Below are positions 34,838-43,372 of a stretch of DNA of 59,892 nucleotides, in pieces (within the stretch, counting starts at the first letter, position 1; the number at the start of each line of letters is the position of its first letter). Both the position numbers and the translations under genes were made by a program. The DNA is taken from the NCBI RefSeq assembly GCF_000829445.1, contig NZ_JXRQ01000022.1:1-59892 (forward strand). Direction: 5' to 3'. The notes beneath the pieces were generated by a model. It was not told where the DNA came from, did no database searches, and saw only the letters and a list, made by a program, of their open reading frames with translations. This stretch comes from Jeotgalibacillus alimentarius. Lineage in GTDB: Bacteria; Bacillota; Bacilli; Bacillales; Jeotgalibacillaceae.

Positions 34838-35932
34838 TTATACCCGCTCCTGCTTCAGATAAATATTAACAGGCAGCATTTTCATAATGTTTCTGTAGGC
34901 ACGTCCATTCATATAGAAGAAAAAGCTGACTGAGCCGCTTGAACGGATCATTTTTCTCGCAAGCTTTCTCACTTTCTTCTGCTTGTTCACTTTATCATCA
35001 GACAGATAGACACCGAGAAGGCCGCGGTTAATTAATTTATGGAAGCGGCTGTGTGGCAGTTTTTTGGTGTGGTGGTCAGCCTGATTGATAAAATGCTGCA
35101 TTCTCTCAAAAAGAATCTCATGATTTCTGTAGTAAAAGCAGAAATTGAGATCTCCCTCTTCTCTGTCCTCTTCCTGGTCTATCAGGTAATCAAGCAGGAT
35201 ATGCAGGCCCTGTATGTAAGGAAAATAGCTTTCCCGAATTGCAGCTGCATATTCCGGCTTGAAATCCGATCTGAGGGAATAGGAAACCAGACAGAAGATA
35301 CCAAGCGTTGATCCGGTGCAGGCAGAAAACTCAAACCATTCCATTTCCGGAAAATCACTGCGGTGCGCTTCAAACCATGTCTGAAGCCTTTCCTCTCTCT
35401 CATCCTCCGCCACATGCTTATGTATCTGCAGTTCGCAATAGATGCGTGATAAATACAGCAGCTCATCCTTAATAAGCGGATAATGCGGAATCCTTGAGAG
35501 CACTTCCTGGCAGCGAAGCACAAGACCTGATAAATATTGATCTTCCCGGTCTTCACGCAGACGGTAATAATCCCCCGGCACTGCCCCGACAGTCAGCGCA
35601 TCCTCCATTGCCTGATGGAGCGCAGCAAAATCTTCAGGGTCAAGCGAGGTACTGCGGTCACATAGATTATCAAGATAATCACTGATCGTCTGATAAGCAA
35701 CGATGAACTCGATCGCGTCCCGCTTGCCTTTTAATGCAAGCAGAGACATGATCCCTCCACCTTCACAGTGAAAAGCTTTATCTGTCACACTGTCAACAGC
35801 CTGTTTTTTTAGTTCTTCATTTTCAATCTGCAATGCTTTTTGTTTCCAGGCGTAAAGCTCCCTGTGAACGATTGGAAATACTTTTCTGTATACCTGATTC
35901 ATCAACAATAACGGTTCATTTGGAACTGACAT
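34838..35932 (-). CDS. ytpB: YtpB, tetraprenyl-beta-curcumene synthase (DUF2600)
   Basis: A 364-residue terpene cyclase family protein. B. subtilis YtpB cyclises heptaprenyl diphosphate to tetraprenyl-beta-curcumene, a C35 sesquarterpene precursor found in spores. The family segments HCEGGGIMSLLAL near residue 55 and ISDYLDNLCDRS (an Asp-rich, metal-binding motif) near 85 are intact, as is LLDYLIDQEEDREEGDLN near 245. AAGGTGGG precedes the ATG. It lies 15 bp after ytpA, in an operon. Confidence 0.92.
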   Translation of the reverse strand: MSVPNEPLLLMNQVYRKVFPIVHRELYAWKQKALQIENEELKKQAVDSVTDKAFHCEGGGIMSLLALKGKRDAIEFIVAYQTISDYLDNLCDRSTSLDPEDFAALHQAMEDALTVGAVPGDYYRLREDREDQYLSGLVLRCQEVLSRIPHYPLIKDELLYLSRIYCELQIHKHVAEDEREERLQTWFEAHRSDFPEMEWFEFSACTGSTLGIFCLVSYSLRSDFKPEYAAAIRESYFPYIQGLHILLDYLIDQEEDREEGDLNFCFYYRNHEILFERMQHFINQADHHTKKLPHSRFHKLINRGLLGVYLSDDKVNKQKKVRKLARKMIRSSGSVSFFFYMNGRAYRNIMKMLPVNIYLKQERV

Positions 35933-35947
35933 GTTAACCCACCTTTT

Positions 35948-36751
35948 TTACAGATCATAACCAATTGATCTCAATCGATTTTTAACAAACGATTCTGCAT
36001 AGTGAAAAACTTCATCCCGCTCAGGTTCATTAAATAATTCGTGATAGCACTGCTCCCACTCTTTAAATTGAAACTCGTGAAGCTTACGTGACAGGAGCCA
36101 TTTCTTCGCCGGTGCAATATCAACCAGCCTGTTCTGTCCACCCTGCATCAGAAGCACCGGGACATCCGGAAAATCACTGTCTTCAGCCAGTGTCTGCTTC
36201 ATGGCATAGAGCACTTCGCGGTACCACCTTACTGAGACGCGTGAGACATAAATCGGATCTTCAAGGTCCAGTTCAATAATATCTGCATTCCGCGTTGCAT
36301 CCTGAACGGTAAAGCCGAATGTAAACCGGTGTTCAGGCGAAAGCTTATTCAGACTGCCCGACAGCAGATGATTAAACTTTGACGGGGTATGTGCATAAGC
36401 AAAGCTCGGATTTGATAAAATCAATCCGGCAATTTCATACTTTTTCATATACATCATTCGCACTGCAATTAAACCGCCAAGCCCCTGTCCAAGGAGAAAG
36501 ATCGGCAGGTTAAAAAGCATAGCTGCTTCAATCCATTGTCCGACTGCTGTTTCATATTCTTTAAAAGAGTCAATATGTCCTCTTTCTGTTCTCTTCACCA
36601 TGCCCTGACCCGGCAGGTCACCCATGACGACGTGATATCCTCTCTCACGCCACATTTCAATTAACCAGCCATATCTTGCATGATGCTCAAGTTCGCCATG
36701 TACGATTACAATGACCCCATGTGCGATACCATCTGTTTCCCATTTCCACAT
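35948..36751 (-). CDS. ytpA: YtpA-like alpha/beta hydrolase, catalytic residues replaced
   Basis: A 267-residue alpha/beta hydrolase-fold protein that, by family and position before ytpB, is the homologue of B. subtilis YtpA, a lysophospholipase needed for the antibiotic bacilysocin. The catalytic triad is not intact: the nucleophile elbow normally GHSMGG reads GQGLGG (residues 88-93, Gly at the Ser position), and the acid position in the GxDxLV motif is Asn (GQNRLV, residue 207). His237 in YHELFNEPER is kept, as is HGELEHHARY. The DNA shows no frameshift. I chose the ATG at 36751 over a GTG one codon earlier. Either a pseudoenzyme or one with relocated catalytic residues. Confidence 0.88.
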   Translation of the reverse strand: MWKWETDGIAHGVIVIVHGELEHHARYGWLIEMWRERGYHVVMGDLPGQGMVKRTERGHIDSFKEYETAVGQWIEAAMLFNLPIFLLGQGLGGLIAVRMMYMKKYEIAGLILSNPSFAYAHTPSKFNHLLSGSLNKLSPEHRFTFGFTVQDATRNADIIELDLEDPIYVSRVSVRWYREVLYAMKQTLAEDSDFPDVPVLLMQGGQNRLVDIAPAKKWLLSRKLHEFQFKEWEQCYHELFNEPERDEVFHYAESFVKNRLRSIGYDL

Positions 36752-36862
36752 CACAAGAACACCTGCCTTTCAAATTCATAGAAGCCTGTATTGTGAAGTA
36801 TTCAGCATGCCTGTGGTAAAATAAACTATACCATATTTTTTATAGCACAAAGGAGCGATTTG

Positions 36863-37396
36863 ATGATACTTCCCTTTAAAGACCATCATCCTGATATTGA
36901 TCAGAGTGCATACATATCAAAAACTGCAACTGTCACAGGTGACGTTAAGATCGGAGCTGACTCAAGTGTCTGGCCCGGCTCAGTGATCCGCGGTGACGTA
37001 TCACCAACGATCATCGGACGCAAAGTGAATATACAGGATTTATCTGTGCTGCATCAGAGTCCAAATCTGCCACTTGTTATTGAAGATGAAGTCACAGTGG
37101 GACATCAGGTAACCCTGCACAGCTGTACGATTAGAAAAAATGCGTTGATAGGTATGGGCTCAATTATTCTTGACGGAGCAGAGATCGGGGAAGGTGCTTT
37201 TATCGGTGCCGGCAGTCTCGTGCCACCCGGCAAGAAAATTCCGGCTGGGATGATGGCTTTTGGCCGTCCTGCAAAAGTCGTCCGGGAAGTAAATGAAGCG
37301 GACCGTACTGATATGCAGAGAATTGTCAGGGAATATGCTGAAAAAGCACAATATTATAAGCAAAAAGAAAAGAAACTAAGCGGAGATGATGCTTAA
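36863..37396 (+). CDS. ytoA: Gamma-carbonic anhydrase-like hexapeptide-repeat protein (YtoA)
   Basis: A 177-residue left-handed beta-helix protein of the gamma-carbonic anhydrase/YrdA family. Hexapeptide repeats run from about residue 18 to 130 (VTGDVKIGADSSVWPGSVIR, then VTVGHQVTLHSCTI, LIGMGSIILDGAEIGEGAFI). The metal His residues are in HQS, GHQ and LHSC. Enzymatic activity in this subgroup is often absent. The ATG at 36863 has AAGGAG at 7 bp. It is followed after 3 bp by the K+/H+ antiporter gene and they likely form an operon. Confidence 0.9.
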   Translation: MILPFKDHHPDIDQSAYISKTATVTGDVKIGADSSVWPGSVIRGDVSPTIIGRKVNIQDLSVLHQSPNLPLVIEDEVTVGHQVTLHSCTIRKNALIGMGSIILDGAEIGEGAFIGAGSLVPPGKKIPAGMMAFGRPAKVVREVNEADRTDMQRIVREYAEKAQYYKQKEKKLSGDDA

Positions 37397-37399
37397 TGA

Positions 37400-38920
37400 G
37401 TGACCCGCATGCTGATTGAGTCTTTTGGTATTGATTCATTTATTCTTTTAACCGGCCTATTACTCGTTACTGGTGTATTAGTAGCAAAATTCTCTAATAA
37501 ATGGGGACTGCCTGCGCTTGTTCTGTTTATTGTCATAGGTATGCTTGTAGGCAGTGACGGTCTTGGAATTGTCTATTTTGATGATGCGCGCGCAGCTCAG
37601 CTGATCGGAATCTTCGCGCTCGTTATCATCCTGTTTGAAGGCGGTATGCAGACAAAATGGCAGACAGTCCGTGCAGTTGCATTGCCATCTCTCTCCCTGG
37701 CGACATTAGGTGTCATCCTGACGTCAGGGATCGTAGGCTATGCAGCTTATCTGATTTTTGATGTCACACTGCTTGAAGGTCTGCTGTTTGGTGCGATTGT
37801 TGGTTCAACAGATGCCGCAGCTGTTTTCTCTGTCTTAAAAGAACGGAATATTAAAGCCAAAATGGGGGCGACACTTGAAGCTGAATCAGGTACAAATGAC
37901 CCCATGGCCGTTTTCCTTACATTATCTTTTATAGAACTCATTTCAGATCAGAATGCTTCACTATGGGGGTTAATTCCTTCATTTCTTCTTCAGATGGGAG
38001 CAGGACTTGCTGCAGGATTAATTCTTGGCAGGATCGCATCTTTCTCACTTAATAGAATTAAGCTTGATTCAAGTGGTTTATATCCTATTTTTTCTGTTGC
38101 ATTTGCTCTTTTAACTTATAGTATTACTGCCATCATTGGAGGAAGCGGATTCCTTGCAGTATACGTGGCTGCATTGATTATCGGAAATAGCGAGCTCACA
38201 TACCGTTACTCTATTTTTCAATTTAATGAGGGATTTGCATGGATGTCACAAATATTGATGTTCATTATACTCGGACTTCTCGTATTTCCCGGTGAATTAT
38301 TCTCAGCTGAGATTGTGATTAGCGGCCTGATCTTATCAGTTGTACTCATCTTTATTGCACGTCCGATTGCAGTCTTTTTATCAGTCGCGGGCATGAAGTA
38401 CAAAATGAAAGAAAGGCTCTTTATCTCATGGGCAGGATTGAGAGGGGCTGTACCAATTATCCTGGCAACATTCCCAGTTGTGGCAGGTCTTGAAAACGGG
38501 CAGCTATTTTTCAATGTCGTATTTTTTATTGTGTTGACTTCTACATTACTACAGGGATCTACGGTCTCTTACGTTGCTAAAAAGCTGAATCTTGTCGGAC
38601 CAAAAAAAGATACTCCTCACCATTCGCTTGAACTGATCTCGATCGGAAAAGCCAACGCTGAAATGATTCAGTTTCATACAAACCGTGATGTTGCAATTGT
38701 CGGAAAGAAATTAAAAGATTTACAATTCCCACACCAGGCAACGATCAGTGCAATTGTACGAAACGATCAATTAATCAGTCCTTATGGTGAAACGCAGATC
38801 AAAGCAGGAGACTTCCTCTATATACTCGTTAACACAAAGCATAAAGCGGAAGTCAAAAGACTTCTTGAAGAAAAGAAAAAACCAGAGCCGACACAACAGG
38901 AAGCACCAGCCGGCAAATAA
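37400..38920 (+). CDS. CPA1-type potassium/proton antiporter with RCK_C (TrkA-C) domain
   Basis: A 506-residue protein with an N-terminal Na+/H+ exchanger domain of about 12 membrane segments and a C-terminal cytoplasmic RCK_C domain (from about 410: SLELISIGKANAEMIQFHTN through GDFLYILVNT). The ion-binding region holds GAIVGSTDAAAVFSVL and LEAESGTNDPMAVFLT, typical of the NhaP2/YjbQ-like group. It probably exchanges K+ for protons and is gated by a ligand. The start is uncertain: a GTG at 37400 or ATG at 37409, neither with ideal spacing from GGAG in ytoA. Ends at a bidirectional terminator. Confidence 0.9.
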   Translation: MTRMLIESFGIDSFILLTGLLLVTGVLVAKFSNKWGLPALVLFIVIGMLVGSDGLGIVYFDDARAAQLIGIFALVIILFEGGMQTKWQTVRAVALPSLSLATLGVILTSGIVGYAAYLIFDVTLLEGLLFGAIVGSTDAAAVFSVLKERNIKAKMGATLEAESGTNDPMAVFLTLSFIELISDQNASLWGLIPSFLLQMGAGLAAGLILGRIASFSLNRIKLDSSGLYPIFSVAFALLTYSITAIIGGSGFLAVYVAALIIGNSELTYRYSIFQFNEGFAWMSQILMFIILGLLVFPGELFSAEIVISGLILSVVLIFIARPIAVFLSVAGMKYKMKERLFISWAGLRGAVPIILATFPVVAGLENGQLFFNVVFFIVLTSTLLQGSTVSYVAKKLNLVGPKKDTPHHSLELISIGKANAEMIQFHTNRDVAIVGKKLKDLQFPHQATISAIVRNDQLISPYGETQIKAGDFLYILVNTKHKAEVKRLLEEKKKPEPTQQEAPAGK

Positions 38921-38921
38921 A

Positions 38922-38952
38922 TTAAACCGCAGCAGAGGCTGCGGTTTAATTT
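38922..38952. terminator. Bidirectional terminator between antiporter gene and topB
   Basis: TTAAACCGCAGC / GCTGCGGTTTAA hairpin between convergent stop codons. Confidence 0.9.
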
Positions 38953-41059
38953 ATTTAAAAGCCATTTCAATTTTTCCATCCTTCAGTATTAATCTTGCAC
39001 TGAATGTTTTTCCTGCCTTACTTTTAAAACCTTTTATCATGCCTGTCTGCCCTTTTTCACAAAGTGCTTTAATCTGTGCATCTGAAATTTTCTTTTTCAG
39101 AAGCATTTTCGGCAGCGTCTGTCTGCAGCCCTGTTTGTATTCACTACAGCCAAAAAAGCCTCCTTTATCGACCATTACACCTTTTTTGCACGCCGGACAT
39201 TCAGGCATGATGGAAGACTTTTTCTGACCTGATGATGCGGATGCTTTTACATCTCCCATCTGCTTCGGTGCCTCAGCAATCATGTGCTGAATAAACTTCG
39301 CAATGTTATTCAAAAAAGCTTCCTGACTGCCTTCTTTTCGGCTGATCTTTTTCAGATATGTCTCCCACCTTGCTGTCATTTCAGGACTGCTGAGCAATGT
39401 CCCGCCGATTACCTGACAGAGCGTTACTCCTTTATCAGTAACAGAGACTGTATTTTTAGTTACAGTGATATACTGCTGCTTTTTTAATGTATCGATAATA
39501 GAAGCCCGGGTGGCTTCCGTACCGATTCCCTCCACTTCCTTCAGCATGGCCTGATCCTGCTCATCTTCAAGCATCTTACCGGCTGTTTTCATCATTGTAA
39601 TGAGCTGACCTTCTGTATAAGGCTTTGGCGGTTTTGTAACATCTTCTTTTATATTTACGACTGAACCAATCTCATCACCTGTTTTTAAAGAAGGCAGGAT
39701 GGTATCCTTTTTATTATTTTCATTAAACAGCTCTTTCCAGCCGCGTTTTTTTTCAATAGTTCCCTTCGTGCTGAAAAGAATCCCTTTAACGTCCACGTCA
39801 ATCTGCGTTTCTTCATAGTGGTAGTCCTCATGAAACATTGCAAGCGTGCTGTTTAGAATTTCATGATAAATATTCTTCTCCATCGGCTTCAGCTTTTCGA
39901 TTCTCTCCTGCGTTAACACCTTTTTAGTCGGAATGATTGCATAGTGCTCCTGAACTTTCTGATCCTGTACATATTTCGGACGTGGCTTAGGGTGAGCAGT
40001 CTCAAAAGATGTACCGGCTGCCTGCTTCATTTGATCGAGCTGGCCTGACAAATATCTGAACTCACTCATTGTAATGAACTGACAGTCCGTTCTAGGGTAA
40101 GATACAAGCTTTTTTTCATAAAGATTCTGAACAGTTTTTAACACATTCGACGGACTGTATTTATAGCGTCTGTTCATTTTCGCCTGAAGCGATGACAGAC
40201 TGTGCAGACTTGGTGCGAGCATCTTTTTGAGCTTTTTCTCAGCTTTTACAACACGCCCCTGTGAGTCTTCTCCTGTTAGAACGCCATGCTTTTGCAGCAT
40301 CCCGTCAGCTTCTTCCCGGGTTTTAAAAGTTGTTTTATGCTTTGTCTGAAATTTAATACCGCTTTCTTTATGATCAGCAATCAGCTGGAAGAATGGTTCA
40401 GGTTTAAAATTTTCAATCTCATGCTGACGCTGCCAGATCATATACAGTGTCGGCGTCTGAACTCTTCCAAGGCTGAATGGTCCGTCCACGCCTTTTTCCT
40501 GCAGAAGCAGCGTATAAAGCCTTGAGATATTCATCCCGACAAGCCAGTCACTGACCTGCCTCGTCTGTGCTTCATCGTATAACGGCAGATAATCCTCGCC
40601 GTTTCTTAATTCCTGAAATCCTTTTCTGATCACATCTTTTTCAAGTGAGTTGATCCATAGCCGCTTTGTCGGCTTATGCATATAACCCGCCTGTTCAATG
40701 ATGGACCGTGCGATATTTTCCCCTTCACGGTCACTGTCTGTGGCCACCACGATTTGATCTGCTTTTCTGAGCAGGCCTTTTACAATATTGAATTGCGCAC
40801 GTTTTGCATAAGGCACTGTGAACTTGAACTCTTCCGGAATCATTGGCAGCGTATCGAGCTTCCAGCGCTTCCACTCCGGCTTATATTTCTGCGGTTCCTC
40901 AAGCGATACCAAATGTCCGAATCCCCACGTAATCGCTGCTCCTCCCGGGAATAGCGGATCTTCTATGTGAAAATAACCATCTGTTTTTTTGGCTGTATGA
41001 AATGCATCTGCGTAGCTTTTTGCCTGTGAAGGTTTTTCTGCGAGAATGACTGTAAACAA
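38951..41059 (-). CDS. topB: DNA topoisomerase III
   Basis: A 702-residue type IA topoisomerase that resolves replication and recombination intermediates. The TOPRIM domain starts TVILAEKPSQAKSYA and has DSDREGE near residue 108; the catalytic Tyr is in LVSYPRTDC near 318; GIGTEATRASII lies near 500; the C-terminus has one Zn-ribbon-like segment CPACKKG ending in FFGCSEYKQGC. I chose the TTG at 41059, with GGAGG at 7 bp, as it fits the family start; an ATG at 41089 lies before the site. Monocistronic. Confidence 0.96.
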   Translation of the reverse strand: MFTVILAEKPSQAKSYADAFHTAKKTDGYFHIEDPLFPGGAAITWGFGHLVSLEEPQKYKPEWKRWKLDTLPMIPEEFKFTVPYAKRAQFNIVKGLLRKADQIVVATDSDREGENIARSIIEQAGYMHKPTKRLWINSLEKDVIRKGFQELRNGEDYLPLYDEAQTRQVSDWLVGMNISRLYTLLLQEKGVDGPFSLGRVQTPTLYMIWQRQHEIENFKPEPFFQLIADHKESGIKFQTKHKTTFKTREEADGMLQKHGVLTGEDSQGRVVKAEKKLKKMLAPSLHSLSSLQAKMNRRYKYSPSNVLKTVQNLYEKKLVSYPRTDCQFITMSEFRYLSGQLDQMKQAAGTSFETAHPKPRPKYVQDQKVQEHYAIIPTKKVLTQERIEKLKPMEKNIYHEILNSTLAMFHEDYHYEETQIDVDVKGILFSTKGTIEKKRGWKELFNENNKKDTILPSLKTGDEIGSVVNIKEDVTKPPKPYTEGQLITMMKTAGKMLEDEQDQAMLKEVEGIGTEATRASIIDTLKKQQYITVTKNTVSVTDKGVTLCQVIGGTLLSSPEMTARWETYLKKISRKEGSQEAFLNNIAKFIQHMIAEAPKQMGDVKASASSGQKKSSIMPECPACKKGVMVDKGGFFGCSEYKQGCRQTLPKMLLKKKISDAQIKALCEKGQTGMIKGFKSKAGKTFSARLILKDGKIEMAFK

Positions 41060-41244
41060 AGGAATTCCTCCTAAAATTGTCCGAAGCATGAATCGGGGCT
41101 TTGTGTACTTATCATATCATGTGCAGGGAAGGTTAGCGAACACTTATTCTATTTCGATGGATAGTGGTTCGGAGAAAAGCTGATGCTTCTTAGAAAATAA
41201 CGCATCTTCCTCAGAAAAGTGACATTTGACTTATGCCTTGGACA

Positions 41245-41284
41245 TAAAAAAACCCGGTAAATATCTGAAAGGATATCTACCGGA
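41245..41284 (-). terminator. Terminator of metK
   Basis: Minus-strand hairpin CCGGTAGATATCC / AGATATTTACCGG followed by GTTTTTTT, next to the metK stop. Confidence 0.9.
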
Positions 41285-41295
41285 TGAGTCATCTG

Positions 41296-42495
41296 TTATA
41301 CGTGTGCTTCTTTTTTTAGTACGTCAGCTTTATCTGTTCTTTCCCATGGAAGGTCAAGATCATTACGGCCGAAGTGACCGTAAGCAGCTGTCTGCTTATA
41401 GATCGGACGGCGCAGATCAAGCATTTTGATAATGCCTGCCGGACGAAGGTCAAAGTGATTACGGATTAAGTCAACCAGTGTATCTTCATCCACAGTACCT
41501 GTTCCGAATGTGTTAACTGAGATCGATACAGGCTGTGCTACGCCGATTGCGTATGCAAGCTGTACTTCACATTTATCAGCAAGGCCAGCTGCTACGATGT
41601 TCTTTGCAACGTAACGTGCTGCATAAGCACCTGAGCGGTCAACCTTTGTTGAATCCTTACCAGAGAATGCACCGCCGCCGTGACGTGCATATCCACCGTA
41701 CGTATCTACGATGATTTTACGGCCAGTCAGACCTGCGTCTCCCTGAGGTCCGCCGATTACAAAGCGGCCTGTCGGATTAATAAAGTATTTTGTTTCTTCA
41801 TCGATCAGCGTTGCAGGAACAACGTGATTGATCACATGTTCTTTCAGGTTGCGCTGGATCTGCTCAAGACTTACTTCCGGATGGTGCTGTGTAGAGATAA
41901 CGATTGTGTCTACACGTACCGGCTTATCATTTTCATCATACTCAACTGTCACCTGTGTTTTACCATCAGGACGAAGGTATGGAAGGATGTCTTCCTTACG
42001 CACTTCAGTCAGACGGCGTGACAGTTTGTGAGCAAGTGAGATTGGAAGCGGCATCAGTTCAGCCGTTTCATTATTCGCATAACCGAACATCAGCCCCTGA
42101 TCACCTGCACCTATTGATTCGATTTCAGCATCAGTCATCTGGCTTTCCCGATCTTCAAGCGCACGGTCCACACCTGCCGCGATGTCAGCTGACTGCTCAT
42201 CAATAGAAGTCAGGACTGCACACGTATCAGCATCAAAGCCGTACTTTGCACGTGTATAACCGATTTCCTTGATCGTTTCACGTACGATCTTAGGGATATC
42301 TACATAAGTAGAAGTTGAGATTTCTCCAGCTACAAGCACAAGTCCTGTTGTAACAGAAGTTTCGCAGGCCACTCGGGCATTTGGATCCTCTTTCAGGATT
42401 GCATCAAGAATTGAATCAGAAATCTGATCACAGATTTTATCCGGATGTCCCTCAGTTACGGACTCGGATGTAAATAAACGACGTTTTACAGACAT
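41296..42495 (-). CDS. metK: S-adenosylmethionine synthetase
   Basis: A 399-residue enzyme making SAM from methionine and ATP. Signature motifs are present: [16 protein letters not shown] with the catalytic His near residue 17, [12 protein letters not shown] near 120 and the P-loop-like [16 protein letters not shown] near 270. The ATG at 42495 has GGAGGAG at normal distance; a start at 42537 falls in the leader. It is controlled by the upstream SAM-I riboswitch and is divergent from pckA, as in B. subtilis. No asnB follows it here; topB does. Confidence 0.98.
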   Translation of the reverse strand: MSVKRRLFTSESVTEGHPDKICDQISDSILDAILKEDPNARVACETSVTTGLVLVAGEISTSTYVDIPKIVRETIKEIGYTRAKYGFDADTCAVLTSIDEQSADIAAGVDRALEDRESQMTDAEIESIGAGDQGLMFGYANNETAELMPLPISLAHKLSRRLTEVRKEDILPYLRPDGKTQVTVEYDENDKPVRVDTIVISTQHHPEVSLEQIQRNLKEHVINHVVPATLIDEETKYFINPTGRFVIGGPQGDAGLTGRKIIVDTYGGYARHGGGAFSGKDSTKVDRSGAYAARYVAKNIVAAGLADKCEVQLAYAIGVAQPVSISVNTFGTGTVDEDTLVDLIRNHFDLRPAGIIKMLDLRRPIYKQTAAYGHFGRNDLDLPWERTDKADVLKKEAHV

Positions 42496-42593
42496 ATAAG
42501 TCTCCTCCTTGTGAAGCAAATAGTCGACGGTACTCATTACCCTTAGAGATCGAACGTTAACCTACCAGATCATCCAAGTTTCGGCGTAAAATA

Positions 42594-42797
42594 AAAGAAA
42601 CCTTTCCCCCTATGGATAGTCGAGGAAAGGTTCAATAGTCAGTCAGCCTTTCACTCTTATCGTTCAAGACGCGTGTCTTGCTCCAGGTTAGCACCTTCGC
42701 TCTAAATGTTGGACCGCAAAAGCATGAAGCTTTTTTGCAGAGCAGGTTGCTGGGTTTCATAGGGCCTGTCCCTCCACCAGCTCGGGATAAGAGTATC
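42594..42797 (-). promoter_or_regulatory. SAM-I (S-box) riboswitch of metK
   Basis: The minus-strand leader reads CTTATCCCGAGCTGGTGGAG, GGACAGGCCCTATGAAACCC, AGCAACC, then GGTGCTAACCTGGAGCAA and ACGATAAGAG, the complete set of S-box conserved blocks with P1 formed by CTTATC / GATAAG (42785-42793 with 42654-42661). The terminator is AACCTTTCC / GGAAAGGTT followed by TCTTTTA (42594-42632). SAM binding should stop transcription before metK. Confidence 0.97.
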
Positions 42798-42810
42798 CGT
42801 TCAAAAAACT

Positions 42811-42839
42811 ATCATACGGAAATGAAAGTCTAATGTCAA
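42811..42839 (-). promoter_or_regulatory. Sigma-A promoter of the metK leader
   Basis: Minus strand perfect TTGACA (42834-42839), 17 bp spacer, TATGAT (42811-42816), about 20 bp upstream of the S-box. Confidence 0.85.
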
Positions 42840-42870
42840 TCATAAGATGTCATATACTTAAAAGTAAAGC

Positions 42871-42975
42871 GCTCTGTTAAAGATGGCTGGTGATTTCCGC
42901 TCCAGGGGAACGCTTTCCGCAGGAGTGCGGTGAGAGTCGTCCTCCTTCCACTCCAATCACCAGCTGTGCTAAAAC
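42871..42975 (-). repeat. Structured intergenic repeat, copy 7 (shortened core)
   Basis: Between the metK promoter and pckA. Minus strand: TTTTAGCACAGCTG, outer stem GGTGATT / AATCACC (perfect, so GCTGGTGATT / AATCACCAGC), CGACTCTCACCGC, CTGCGGAAAGCG, GTTCCCCTGGAGCGG and TTAACAGAGC. The GACAGGTGAG half of the core is deleted so that GACTC joins CTCACCGC. The open frame on the plus strand through copies 7 and 8 is not credible as a gene. Confidence 0.82.
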
Positions 42976-43083
42976 ATCATTGGTCTTTAACATAATCCTT
43001 AGTAATAAGTTCACAGTTCATTGTGTTGGATTTATATTGAATTACTCAATCAAAAAACATTCTATTTATTTAATGAAGTCAAA

Positions 43084-43207
43084 GGTGAACGCAGCGGAAG
43101 GCGGTGACTCCGGGACGATTAGCGGGACAGCTGAGACCCCACAGGCGAAGCCGAGGAGGCTCAGCGACCGCCGTCCGGAAAGCACCGCCTGGAGCGCAGT
43201 GAACCGG
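43084..43207 (+). repeat. Structured intergenic repeat, copy 8
   Basis: 110 bp from copy 7 and in the opposite orientation. GCGGAAGGCGGTGACTCC, GCGGGACAGCTGAGACCCC, GGCGAAGCC hairpin, GGCTCAGC, CGGAAAGC, ACCGCCTGGAGCGCAG. The core stem is GCTGAG / CTCAGC instead of GGTGAG / CTCACC: both strands of the stem changed together. The rest of the metK-pckA gap (42976-43083 and 43208-43290) shows nothing I can name. Confidence 0.85.
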
Positions 43208-43293
43208 TTATCATAAATCTTTTACTTTTAAAAAAATCCAAATCAAATGTATCTATTCAGTCTCATTTAAGAATTTTTCACGAAATCACCAAT

Positions 43294-43326
43294 TAGTATA
43301 GACTATTCATTTGAATGTGTTATACT
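43294..43326. promoter_or_regulatory. pckA promoter with two inverted CcpN-type boxes
   Basis: TGTGTTATACT (43316-43326) matches the CcpN consensus TRTGHYATAYW exactly and includes the extended -10 TGTTATACT. A second, inverted box AGTATAGACTA (43294-43304; TAGTCTATACT on the minus strand) matches 9 of 11. Together they form the palindrome AATTAGTATA / TATACTAATT. CcpN represses pckA and gapB on glycolytic carbon sources in B. subtilis, and the gene order fits. Assignment from consensus only. Confidence 0.65.
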
Positions 43327-43372
43327 AATTTCGAACAAAGGTGAATGACTTACTGAAAAGGTGGGAGATCAT

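Noticed and set aside
42890-43216. 108-codon plus-strand frame through repeats 7 and 8
   Set aside because: No ribosome binding site, spans two oppositely oriented repeats and AT-rich non-coding DNA.
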